From Viscum album (taxonomy: Eukaryota; Streptophyta; Magnoliopsida; Santalales; Viscaceae), in contig OY728166.1 of NCBI GenBank assembly GCA_963277665.1, forward strand, positions 547,457,219 through 547,521,218: a DNA stretch of 64,000 bases, in the 5' to 3' direction. This document shows, in pieces, positions 51,510-62,229 of the stretch. The position numbers were made by a program, and so were the translations under genes. Within the stretch, counting starts at the first letter, position 1. The number at the start of each line of letters is the position of its first letter. The notes below the pieces were generated by a model, which saw only the letters and a list, made by a program, of their open reading frames with translations, was not told where the DNA came from and searched no databases.

Positions 51510-51775
51510 GAAATGGAAGTAGCGTTCATGTGTACGTACGGCTTACCGTCTCCGTGAACGGTACATTTCATTTCTTATCTCAAAATGTTATGTAATATTA
51601 TAAGTACAAATATATAATGGATATATATGTAATATATTACATCAAAATTATGGATATCATTATGGAATTATAACATATATATATCTCTATCATTTTGTTT
51701 TAATTCCATTAATATGACCAAAAATGAAAGTAGCGTTCATGCGTACGTACGGCCTACCGTCTCCATGAATGGTGT
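51510..51775 (+). repeat. Duplicated leader stem-loop with CGTACGTACG (LTR 1)
   Basis: Two stem-loops about 210 bases apart (51523-51560 and 51734-51772). Each has GTAGCGTTCATG, then TACGTACGG, then CTACCGTCTCC or TTACCGTCTCC, then the complementary TGAA arm. The Tekay and older LTRs have only one copy, so this is a duplication private to the gag-only form. Confidence 0.7.
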
Positions 51776-52094
51776 TTTTCGTTTTCTATCTCCAAATGAT
51801 ATGGTATAGTATGAAATGAATTTTTACTGGATATATATGATATTTTAATCATTAATACTATTCTGAAAATTATTTACTTATAACTACATGGGCAATCTTT
51901 TTTCAAACAAGTTCATTTTTGACTCATATACCAAACATCGGTAAAAACGTCTGATATGAACTAACATTATTAAACAATTATTATAACATTATAATATGTG
52001 ATATGAACTGAATAATAATCTCTAAAGGAGGTACTTAGGCAATTATTAATTTAACAATGTTTATTATTCATGAATATAAAGAAACGAACAAGAC

Positions 52095-53115
52095 AAGTTG
52101 GACTTGAGGTAAGGGATCCTACTCCTCTCATTCTTTTTAAGTACACTCTTTTATGTCATTCCTTCTAAGATCATATTTCTTTTTATTGGGATGTTATTTT
52201 ATATTACTCTTACTGTAATTTTTATGTTCATATGATGAGATCCCCTATTCTCTCTCATCAATCCATTTTGGACGTTTTGAGTGGCGCCATTAGGCTGCCG
52301 AATTATCGTAAGAGATCTAACCTCTCTCTTTCTCTTTAAGTACTCCCCTTTATGTCACTTCTTTTAAGCTCATCATTGTTATGATGGAGGATGTTATTTT
52401 ATATTCATATTTCTGTACATTTTATTTTAATGTGATGATATACCCTATTTGATCTCATCAATCCATTTTTGTAAGTTTTAAGTGGCACTGTTAGGCTGCC
52501 GAGTTTTCGTAAGGGATTTTTCATCTCACTTTTATTCACGTGAGATTTATGTTGTATTTTCCACAATTTCCTTTGAGTGGTATATGTACTGACCATTATT
52601 TTACTCATTGCCTAATATTATTTCATTTATTAGTATTTACATCAATGATTTATTGTCCTTCTTTCACGGGGCATATGTTTCGAAAGATACCCATGTCGGT
52701 AAGGGAACCTGTCATCCTCCTCTTTTTAAAAGACTTATTTTGTTATGTCTTTTAATTCACAAAATATTATTTTGGGATATGTTCTTATATATCGTTATTG
52801 ATGTAAATTTTATGTCCAAGTGATGAGATACCCTTTTTATCTCTCATCAACTCTTTTTCTGAATTTTGAACTGACGTCGTTAGGCTGTCTAATTATTGCA
52901 AGGGAACTTCTTAACCCAATTTCGATTCTTTGGGATAAGCTTGTACTCCTTGAATATGTCATTCTATGAATATGTGTGAATAACCTATGTTTGTTTTAAA
53001 CTTAATATCCACTTATATTTGGTGTATTAGTTTGTCACACATAATTATGTAGTTGATTTATCCTTAATCCAAGGATACCATCTTTGTATGGGACATCGTA
53101 TCAATCTCCTTTCAT
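52095..53115 (+). repeat. Hidden six-unit array of about 195 bp (LTR 1)
   Basis: Unit cores GGTAAGGGATC, CGTAAGAGATC, CGTAAGGGATT, GGTAAGGGAAC, GCAAGGGAACT and GTATGGGACAT start at 52109, 52308, 52509, 52699, 52898 and 53086. Spacings are 199, 201, 190, 199 and 188. In several units the core is preceded by GTTAGGCTGCC and by a short hairpin (GATGAGA...TCTCATC), and followed by a pyrimidine-rich CTCTCTTTCTCTTTAAG-like tract. The units have diverged strongly from each other, so simple tandem-repeat finding could miss them. Confidence 0.85.
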
Positions 53116-53147
53116 TGAGGCATATTTTGTTTTATACACAACCTTCT

Positions 53148-53164
53148 TTTATACGGTGTATAAA
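53148..53164. promoter_or_regulatory. Perfect palindrome TTTATAC-N3-GTATAAA (LTR 1)
   Basis: Spacer GGT. Followed at 53213-53228 by a second inverted repeat, TCGTTT-N4-AAACGA. Confidence 0.55.
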
Positions 53165-54160
53165 CCCCTTTGACTTTTACGTTTATCCGAAAAGAATCTT
53201 TTTTTATACAAATCGTTTTACTAAACGAAAAAAGGGAATGTTTTTGTCGTACATATGCGGCGACAACGACTTCTCTGCCGCCATGACCATTATTTGAGTA
53301 TCGTCTTCCTCTACAAGCCATACCGTTTTTTAAAAGAAAAATAAATACCGTGTTTTACTTTTCCTTTATTTTTGGTATTGAGAATGTTTTTCATAATTTT
53401 TTTATATCAATGTGTTGTATTGATATCTTGTGATTGAAAAGAGGAAATGTTATGTTTCCTTTATGCATGTTTTATGTGATACGATTATGTTATGGTTCTT
53501 GGGAATTATTATGAATATGGGTGGTTCCGTGATAAACTAAGGGCGGGTGGGCCCGATATAGCTCTCCAATCCATTGGGTAACGCAAAGGAGTGTAACGTT
53601 AAGGTTTCTCCGAAGAGATTTAGGAAATATATTGTGATGGGTATTACAAACGTAACCAAGAGGGTTACTCCCTACGTAAGAATGTTATGAATGCCTCAAG
53701 TTACCTTTATGTCTTATGATTTCTATGATTTATTCATGATTTTATGAGGTATGTTAAAGTGATTATGTTTTATGGTTAAAGTTTGATTTCATTCTTATGT
53801 ATATATGTACCCATGCTTCCTTTCCATATTTTTATAACCCTCCATATTTTTATAACCCTTACTGAGATTTTTATGCTCATCCCAAGTTTCTTTGAAATGT
53901 TGTTCATAGGTCATGGGAAAGGTACATGATGTGATGATAGTGTCAAGGATGTGTCAAGAAAGAATCCATGTTTTATTTTCAATATTTTTCCGTTGATGGG
54001 AAGAATGAATACTGTATTTTATGTAACAACTTTGTTCCAATGTGGAATGTAATGCATGTTTCATGATCTAATTCTCTAAAACTCTAATCCTGAAAATATC
54101 CTCAATGTGTAATCTTTTAATAACTCAAGATTAAGTAAGGTCTAAGGATGGGGCCTTATA

Positions 54161-54170
54161 GTTGGTATCA
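54161..54170 (+). promoter_or_regulatory. Primer binding site, unit 1
   Basis: GTTGGTATCA directly after the LTR end CCTTATA. The TGGTATCA core pairs with the 3' end of initiator Met tRNA. Identical to the Tekay element site. Confidence 0.88.
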
Positions 54171-54364
54171 AAGGTCGGTTTAGATAACTTTAGAGGTTAG
54201 GGTATTCTTTAAGCATAAGTGGCATTACCATAATGGTTAGGATTTCAGAAAGATTCCTAGTTTTAGATAAAGTGAATGAGTAAGTATATCTTAGTGTTTA
54301 TCTTCCTCATTAGTACATGATGGTTTTTTTGATATACTCACGCTTACCTTTTTGGTTTTAGTAA

Positions 54365-54949
54365 ATGGATGGATCTAGCAGGCACCAAAGTAACGGTGGA
54401 TATGAAGGAAACTGTGACAGTTTTTAGAGCAAGAAACTGATTGATATGGGAGCTGAAATGAGAACTCTTGTGATTATCCTCCACCAACTATCTGGAGTCA
54501 TGATTGACCACCTAAACCTTGATGATTTCTCTAAGGCATCATATATGCGATAAATAAATCCCTACGGAAGTACAGGTAATAACCATAAAGGTAAGTGTGT
54601 TCAAAAACCTATGTGTCAAAGATGTGGAAATAAACACCTAGGAAAATGTTTCAAAGGGACAGAAATATGTTATAGATGTGGAAATGAAGTTCATAAAGCA
54701 AGAACCTGACATGGAAAATGGAAGCATCCAGTTGACTTGAGGAAAGGGAAAGAAGTTCTTTTTGAGGGATCAATTGGATGTTTTAAATGTGGTGTGCATG
54801 GTCATTATGAAATCACATGTTTTATGAATAAGTCTCGTGAATGGGATCACAAAGAGTGTACAGATGTTCGTTTATGAATACCTAATGCCATTCCGATTGA
54901 GGATGAAGAAACTGACAATGACCAATCAAAGGTATGTATTATTTCATGA
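54365..54949 (+). pseudogene. gag: gag nucleocapsid remnant, unit 1
   Basis: A 195-codon frame from ATG 54365 to TGA 54949, equal in length to the copy at 61645, without indels. It has a TAG at codon 21 shared with that copy, plus private stops. The fingers are a short CQRCGNKHLGKC (54614 on), CYRCGNEVHKART followed by a stop in place of the last Cys, and CFKCGVHGHYEITC. An acidic tail EDEETDNDQ follows. The capsid domain of a full gag is missing. TTTTTGGTTTTAG before the ATG resembles a splice acceptor, and AAGGTATGT at the end (54929) a donor. Confidence 0.85.
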
Positions 54950-55410
54950 ATATTGTTTTCCTATTTTGGAATCATAGGAAATGATTCATGATTTTATTTG
55001 TTTGAAAGAGGTATTTCGGAATAAGATGGAAAGGAATGGTTAATGGATCATGAAGAATGTTGAATGAGTAAGATGTCAACATATAAGGGCTTCAAAAGTT
55101 ATGGTGAAATTCATAAGAGTATTAAGTCTCTTTTGATTATGGGGTTACATTAGAATACTTTTTATATTATGTGTAACCCTGATGTTTAATATAGGCAAAT
55201 ATTATTCAATTAATAGTTATCTTTTCTTTTGTGGACATAGTTATAAATAAACATTTGGGATTAAACGATCCGTACTTTTGAGGTAATTATGAGTTACTAT
55301 ATGTTATTATTGAAGTGAGAGGCATGAGATAAAATTGAGGTTAAATTATTTTATGGTTATTTTTGATTATTTTATCCCTTTTTGGGGAATGATTTGAGAA
55401 TTATATAGTT
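54950..55410 (+). other. Interior spacer, no coding signal
   Basis: Matches 62230-62690 in the second unit. No frame or motif is recognised. It replaces the pol gene of the autonomous relative. Confidence 0.6.
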
Positions 55411-55414
55411 TTAG

Positions 55415-55545
55415 AAAAAGTACAACACGCAGACCGTGTGACTACCCGTCGCGTCGGACAAAGCTGCAGGAATCGAACCCACAACCAAAGTGCGACTGGT
55501 ATTTATCGCCTACCACTGGACTACGTGAATTCCCTGGTTAGTTTG
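55415..55545 (-). ncRNA. tRNA-like Pol III cassette (SINE-like), unit 1
   Basis: On the - strand: A box TAGTCCAGTGG (55513-55523, full match to TRGYNNANNNG), B box GGTTCGATTCC (55469-55479, full match to GGTTCGANTCC), and a T5 run at 55415-55419 that could end Pol III transcription after about 110 bases. The T arm can pair (GTGGG with CCTGC), but no acceptor stem forms, so it is tRNA-derived and not a tRNA gene. Upstream of the A box the - strand starts CTAACCAGGGAATTCACG. It is antisense to the element. Confidence 0.75.
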
Positions 55546-55559
55546 ACTGATTATTTTTA

Positions 55560-56455
55560 GTTATATGATTTTATGAATTAAGAGTAAGTTGATTTTGGGT
55601 TATTTATGAAAATGATTAACCTATCATGGAGGATATGTGATTAGGTTAATTACTTTTCAATACGAGACTTTAGGAGCAAATGATGTTGTTTGGAGATAAA
55701 TGTTACGATTTAACTTGGAAGACTATGTGACTAAATCCTTCAAATATTTGGGTTTCAATATTAGATTGGTTTACATTGAAGAATTTTATGGACAAATTGT
55801 TTATCGGATGGTCCTTGTTGAACTTTGGGTTTTGTTGGACAAATATTGGAGATTAAGCATAGATTTTCTTTTTAAAGGGTTATCTGTTTCTGTATTATCA
55901 GACCTTGTACTAACATTTAGGTTTAGGTTTTGGTTAAAGCCTAAAGAAATGGGAAGTATATAGTTCTCTTTGGTAGATTAGGTGATTCTCTAGATGTTGA
56001 TTATAGTACTCTTAATGCGAGCAAGTCTCCCTAAAAACTCGTCTTTTGGAAAAAAAATATGAGTTTGACTAAGGACTCTAGTAAAAGTTTAAAGTCAACA
56101 TGATAAGTGATTATGTTTCCTTATGAATAAATTCTTCAATAAAAAGTAACTTAAAACAAAAATGTTGTCTATTAACTTTTCCTACTGGGGAATCGAATAC
56201 CGTTTAACCCATCACAATTTTGTGATTTTCTTATGGTTAACTTTCTCCTATACATGTTTACTATCACTCTCCCTCAAGAACATGAACCATTGCTTTTTCT
56301 TCCATGTCCATATTTTTCTACATATGGGTTAACTCGGGTGACCTCTGTACTTATCTTCCATTATTTTAAAGTGATTGTTTTACCGACTCTTGTTCCGATG
56401 TGGGACTTTCAAGGATGTTTCCAAGCTCAATTTTAAAAATTGCAAGAACGCAATT
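55560..56455 (+). other. 3' internal noncoding domain, unit 1
   Basis: Conserved between units and in the old element at 27540-28423. Frames of 87 codons (55700-55963) and 67 codons (56233-56436) stay open in both units, but amino-acid-changing differences dominate and the old copy is broken, so they look like shared noncoding sequence. Confidence 0.6.
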
Positions 56456-56473
56456 CCCAAAAGGGGGGAAGCA
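56456..56473 (+). promoter_or_regulatory. Polypurine tract, unit 1
   Basis: CCCAAAAGGGGGGAAGCA directly before the LTR start TGTAACACCC. Confidence 0.88.
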
Positions 56474-58103
56474 TGTAACACCCTAGGTAAATAAAGAATA
56501 TGAAATTTTCATATTTATCTATATTTGTGAATAAAATATTAATATGAATTTAAAGGGGACGCTATGCTCAATGGCGTACCCAATACGCACCAACGAGTTT
56601 CTTGGGAATCTTACATTGCACTCTAATAATAAAATAATATTATTTTAAATGGTAGTTAACATGTAGTCATTGTATTGGAGGGAATGAATAGAAATAACTA
56701 AAATTTGATTATATATGTTTTTAAATGTTCTTACATTTATCCAATAAAAGATAAAGGCATAAACTACGGAAATAATTCAATTTTAGGCGTATATGCCCTA
56801 GTTTTCACTAAAGGTTCACTTATCGCCTTTTGATGGAGAACCTTCGTTAAATATAGTTTTGTTCACTATTATACATCCTTGTATTCCAAATAAAAATATT
56901 CTTAAGAATTGGGAAATCAAAATTTACTTTGTGTAAATTTTTGTTATCTTTCTGATAAAGTTCATTTTTAATGAATAGTGTAAAATTTTGTATTTTAATT
57001 CAAAAACTCTTTTTAATCTAATTTATTTATATGATTATATTATATTTTTAATTGTTTTTAAAGTGAAATTAGAATATATTTTTTCCATTAAATTCAATAG
57101 TGGTCGTTGGAATTAATTTCACTTTGAAATCAGACTTAAACTATTGTCAATCTTTTGATACTTATTGTTTCAAAAAAACATGCTATTTGCTCTGACAGCG
57201 GGAATTAATTATTAAATTAATTAATGTGACCTATATGTTTTGAATTTTGTAAAATAGACTTCATTTTTGAATTCGGAATATCAAATATAGCTTAGGGTAA
57301 ATTTTTGGGATTTTTCTGAAAAACTTCAATTTTTGATGAATAGTGAAACCACTAAGTGATACTTATAAAAACTCATTTTTTTCCGTTTAAATGAAATTTT
57401 GCCATCTTTTTGTTTTGAATTTAAAAAATCCAACACACATGGTTGTCATTAAGAAGTAAAATGTTGTTCAATGGGATAAAAATAATTTTTTGGTGAATAG
57501 TAACTTATTATGTTTTTAAACGTGATTAGAGGTAATTAGTGTAGTTTAAGGTAAAAATAATGTTTTAATAATATGAAATGAACTTGAAACATGTCCTAAC
57601 CTCATTGGATTTATCATGGAAGACCAAGAAAACCCATGGGTCAACTTGGGGACCCCATGAAGCCACTTTGGTTGGAAAATGACATTAATATCTTTTTATT
57701 TAAAGTTAAAGTAAAAATGAGACAAACATGAAATGTTTTACTAAAACAATATTTACATGGAGTTATACAAATCCGATTTTGGACTATAACTATTCATTGG
57801 AAATATAAAAAGATTTCCTACATCATAGTATTTTTTTTATAATTTTTAGACATTAAATAAATTAAATTATGTATGACATCATGATGATGCAGCGATGACC
57901 TCATTATTTAATGATTTAAATAAAATGGAATTATAATGTAATATCCAAGACCTAAACATGTCCAAAACCTATTGGATGAGTTGATTTAGAACCCTTATCA
58001 CCTTATCCTAGAAACACATCAATGTGGGACCTCTTAAATCCGAATTCCGTTTTAAAATAATGTAACTTTTCATTACCTTCCAAGAGTGCCCCTCCTCTCC
58101 TCT

Positions 58104-58111
58104 TATAAAAG
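58104..58111 (+). promoter_or_regulatory. TATA box of LTR 2
   Basis: TATAAAAG after CCCCTCCTCTCCTC, as in LTR 1. Confidence 0.75.
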
Positions 58112-58814
58112 GCCCCCACCTATACCTCCTTACCCACACACCCAAATCCTTTGGCTCAGCCAAACTATGCCCATTTTGTCTCTGCACTTCCCTCTCTTAC
58201 TCCTTGAAACCTCACTTTGGGCATCAGTCTTCCCAAGGATTCCTTTGAGCTCAAACCAAAGGGAGTTACCCGATTTTAAGGTAATGTCTTCACTTGAGTC
58301 CTTTTGTTTTATTTTTCTTCTCCAACCCCGTAAACTATTTTTATTCATTTCTTTTGTAACAACTCCAGTATCATAAATATACTAGGATGTTTTTATAATA
58401 AGTATTCGAGCTACACTTTCACACACCTACATCTAATGGTTAAAGAACATACTGTTTCCGTGGATGGCGAATTTCGGCCTCCCGAAACGATGATTGTTCA
58501 AAATTCTTTTAACACCGTCAAAGGTGGCCATTAAGATGATACTATATTTATATATGATATATAATATGTTTATGTTTACCTTAAGCTTCTGTATTTTTCA
58601 TTTTGGTCATACCTTTAAGGTTTCCATTATGGGTAAACACGATATCTTCATTTAAGGACGTGCGGACTACCGCCCCCTCAAAGTGATTTGATTCATTAAT
58701 ACCATATGTGGTACGTATAAAGGATATATTTAATGATATTATATATGATACCAGAGTGGAATTAAAATACTATTATGTATCATTATGTTTTAATTCCATT
58801 AAATATGAAATAGA

Positions 58815-59078
58815 AATGGAAGTAGAGTTCATGCGTACGTACGGCTTACCGTCTCCATGACCGGTACATTTCATTTCTTATCTCAAAATGTTATGTAATA
58901 TTATAAGTACATATATATAATGGATATATATTTAATATATTACATCATAATTAATTAAATCATTCTGGAATTATAAAATATATATATATCTATCATTTTG
59001 TATTAATTCCATTAATATGACAAAAAATGAAAGTAGCGTTCATGCGTACGCACGACCTACCGTCTCCATGAACGGTGC
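58815..59078 (+). repeat. Duplicated leader stem-loop with CGTACGTACG (LTR 2)
   Basis: Stem-loops at 58827-58862 and 59037-59075, again about 210 bases apart. The second core reads CGTACGCACG, one change from the palindrome. Confidence 0.7.
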
Positions 59079-59392
59079 TTTTTTTATCTCCAAATGATAT
59101 GGAATAGTATGAAATGAATACTTACTTGATATATATGTAATTTTAATAATTAATACTATTCTGTAAATTATTTACTTATAACTACATGGGGACTCTTTTT
59201 TCAAACAAGTTCATTTTTGACTCATATACAAAACATCGACAAAAACGTCTGATATGAACTAACATTATTACACAATTATTATAACATTATAATATGTGAT
59301 ATGAAATGAATAATAATTTCTAAAGGAGGTAATTAGGTAATTATTAATTGAACAATGTTTATTATTCATGAATATAAAGAAACGAAAAAGAC

Positions 59393-60412
59393 AAGTTGGA
59401 CTTGAGGTAAGGGATCCTACTCCTCTCATTCTTTTTAAGTACACTCTTTTATGTAATTCCTTCTAAGATCATCTTTCTTGTTATTGGGATGTTATTTTGT
59501 ATTACTCTTACTTTAATTTTTATGTTCATATGATGAGAGACCCTATTTTCTCTCATCAATCCATTTTGGATGTTTTGAGTGGTGCCGTTAGGCTGCCGAA
59601 TTTTCGTAAGAGATCTAACCTCTCTCTTTCTCTTTAAGTACTCCCCTTTATGTCACTTCTTTTAATCTCCTCATTGTTATGATGGGGGATGTTATTTTAT
59701 ATTACTATTCCTGTAAATTTTATTTTAATGTGATTAGATACCCTATTTGATCTCATCAATCCATTTTTGGAAGTTTTAAGTGCCGTCGTTAGGCTGCCGA
59801 GTTTTCGTAACGGATTTTTCATCTCACTTTTATTCCCGTGAGATTTATGCTACATTTTCCACCATTTCCTTTGAGTGGTGTATGTACTGACCATTATTTT
59901 ACTCATTGCCTAATATTCTTTCATTTATGAGTATTTACATCAATGATGTATTGTCCTTCTTTCACGGGGCGTATGTTTCGAAAGATACCCATGTCGGTAA
60001 GGGAACCTTTCACCCTCCTCTTTTTAACAGACTTATTCTGTTATGTATTTTAATTCACATAATATTATTTTGGGATATGTTCTTCTATATCCTTATTGAT
60101 TTAAATTTTATTTCCAAGTGATGAGATACCCTTTTTATATCTCATCAACTATTTTTATGAATTTTGAAGTGACGCCGTTAGGCTGTCTAATTATTGCAAG
60201 GTATCTTCTTAACCCAATTTCGATTCTTTGGGATAATCTTGTACTCCATGAATATGTCATTCTATGAATATGTTTGAATAACCTATGATTGTTTTACACT
60301 TAATATCCACTTATATTTGGTGTATTAGTTTGTCACACATAATTATGTAATTGATTTATCTTTAATCCAAGGATACCATCTTTGTATGGGACTTCGTCCC
60401 AATCTCCTTTCA
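59393..60412 (+). repeat. Hidden six-unit array of about 195 bp (LTR 2)
   Basis: Unit cores at 59407, 59606, 59807, 59997, 60196 and 60384. The spacings 199, 201, 190, 199 and 188 are the same as in LTR 1. Confidence 0.85.
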
Positions 60413-60445
60413 TTGAGGCATATTTTGTTTTATACACAACCTTCT

Positions 60446-60462
60446 TTTATACAGTGTATAAA
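60446..60462. promoter_or_regulatory. Perfect palindrome TTTATAC-N3-GTATAAA (LTR 2)
   Basis: Spacer AGT. The arms are unchanged from LTR 1 and from the Tekay element. Confidence 0.55.
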
Positions 60463-61440
60463 ACCCTTTTACTATTACCTTTATCTGAAAGGAATATTTT
60501 TTTATACAAATCGTTTTACTAAACGACAAAAGGGAATGTTTTTGTCGTACGTATGCGGCGACAACGACTTCTCTGCCGCCGTGACCATTATTTGAGTTTC
60601 AGCTTCCTCTACAATCCATACCGTTTTTTAAAAGAAAAATAAATACCGTGTTTTACTTTTCCATTATTTTTGGTATTGAGAATGGTTTTCATAATGTTTT
60701 TTTATCAATGTGTTGTATTGTTATCTTTTGATTGAAATGTGGAAATGTTATGTTTCCTTTATGCATGTTTTATGTGATACGATTATGTTATGGTTCTTGG
60801 GAATTATTATGAAGATGGGTGGTTCCGTGATAAACTAAGGGCGAGTGAGCCCGATATAGCTCTCCAATGCATTGGGTAACGCGAAGGAGTGTAACATTAT
60901 GGTTTCTCCGAAGATATTTAGGGAATATACTGTGATGGGTATTCCAAATGTAAACAAGAGGGTTACTCCTTACGTAAGAATGTTATGAATGTCTCAAGTT
61001 ACCTTTATGTCTGATGATTTGTATGATTTATTCATTATTTAATGAGGTATGTTAATGTGCTTATGTTTTATGGGTAAAGTATGATTTAATTTTTATGTAT
61101 ATATGTACCCATGTTTCCTTTCCATATTTTTATAACCCTTACTGAGCTTTTTATGCTCATCCAAAGTTTTTTTGAAATGTTTTTCACAGGTCAAGGGAAA
61201 GGTACATGATGTGAGGATAGTGTCAAGGATGTGTCAAGAAAGAATCCATGTTTTATTTTCAATATGTTTTCGTTGATGGGAATAATGAATACCGTATTTT
61301 ATGTAACAACTTTGTTTAAATGTGGAATGTAATGCAAGTTTCATGATCTAATTCTCTAAAACTCTAAACCTGAAAATATCCTCAATGTGTAATCTTGTAA
61401 TAACTAAAGATTAAGTAAGGTTTAAGGCTGGGGCCTTATA

Positions 61441-61450
61441 GTTGGTATCA
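61441..61450 (+). promoter_or_regulatory. Primer binding site, unit 2
   Basis: GTTGGTATCA directly after GGGGCCTTATA. Confidence 0.88.
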
Positions 61451-61644
61451 AAGTTCGGTTTAGATAACTTTATAGGTTAGGTTATTTTTTAAGCATAAGT
61501 GGCATTACCATAATGGTTAGGATTTCAGAAAGAGTCCTAGTATTAGATAAAGTGAATGAGTAAGTATATTTTAGTGTTTATCTTCCTCATTAGTACATTA
61601 TGGTTTTATTGATATACTCACACTGACCTTTTTGGTTATAGTAA

Positions 61645-62229
61645 ATGGCTGGATCAAGCAGGAAACAAAGTAACAGTGGATGTGAAGGAAACTGTGACAA
61701 TTTTTAGAGCAAGCAACTAAATGATATGGGAGCTGCAATGAGAACTCTTGTGATTATCCACAACCAACTATCTAGAGTCATGATTGACCACCTAATCCTT
61801 GGTGATTTCTCTAAGGAATCATATATGCGAGAAACAAATCCCTAAGGAAGTACATTTAATAATCATAAAGGTAAGTTTGTTCAAAAACCTATGTGTCAAA
61901 GATGTGGAAAGAAACACCTATGAAAATGTTTCAAAGGGACAGAAATATGCTATAGATGTGGAAATGAAGGTCATAAAGCATGAACCTGCCATGGAAAAAG
62001 GAAGCATCCAGTTGACTCGAGGAAAGGGAAAGAAGTTCTTTCTGAGGGATCAATTGAATGTTTTAAATGTGGTGTGCATGGTCATTATGAAAACACATGT
62101 CCTATGAAGAAGTTTCGTGAATGGGATCACCAAGAGCGTACAGATGTTCGTTTACCAATACCTAATGTCATTCCGATTGAGGATGAAGAAACTGACAATG
62201 ACCAATCAACGGTATGTATTATTTCATGA
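61645..62229 (+). pseudogene. gag: gag nucleocapsid remnant, unit 2
   Basis: Same 195-codon layout as 54365-54949, in one continuous frame. The TAG at codon 21 is shared with unit 1. Private stops follow, including a TGA inside the short first finger region and a TGA where unit 1 has the Arg of HKART. The fingers are CQRCGKKH, CYRCGNEGHKA (its last Cys is kept after the stop) and CFKCGVHGHYENTCP. Because each copy keeps residues the other lost, the ancestor of both had intact second and third fingers. The nucleocapsid would bind element RNA. No capsid or protease is encoded. Confidence 0.87.

Larger units (their letters stand above)
49176..54160 (+). mobile_element. LTR 1 of the array
   Basis: 4,985 bases, TGTAACACCCC to GGGGCCTTATA. 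It matches LTR 2 along its whole length with scattered substitutions. A private 18-base tandem duplication (CCATATTTTTATAACCCT, about 53834-53869) accounts for the full length difference. It is preceded by GACGC (49171-49175), the candidate left target duplication. Confidence 0.95.
56474..61440 (+). mobile_element. LTR 2 of the array (shared middle LTR)
   Basis: 4,967 bases. It is preceded by a polypurine tract and followed by a primer binding site, so it is at once the 3' LTR of unit 1 and the 5' LTR of unit 2. It carries the same TATA box, doubled stem-loop, six-unit array and palindrome as LTR 1. Confidence 0.95.

Noticed and set aside
55430..55545. Genuine tRNA gene
   Set aside because: A box, B box and T arm are present, but the acceptor strands do not pair, so the cassette is SINE-like.
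58086..58376. 96-codon frame beginning near the LTR 2 TATA box
   Set aside because: It is broken in LTR 1 at the same place and has the low-complexity P/L/S composition of the pyrimidine-rich leader.
52608..60595. 69- and 71-codon frames repeated in both LTRs (52608, 53088, 59906, 60386)
   Set aside because: They lie in the repeat array and palindrome region, overlap each other on both strands, and carry no domain. Equal length follows from the LTRs being copies.
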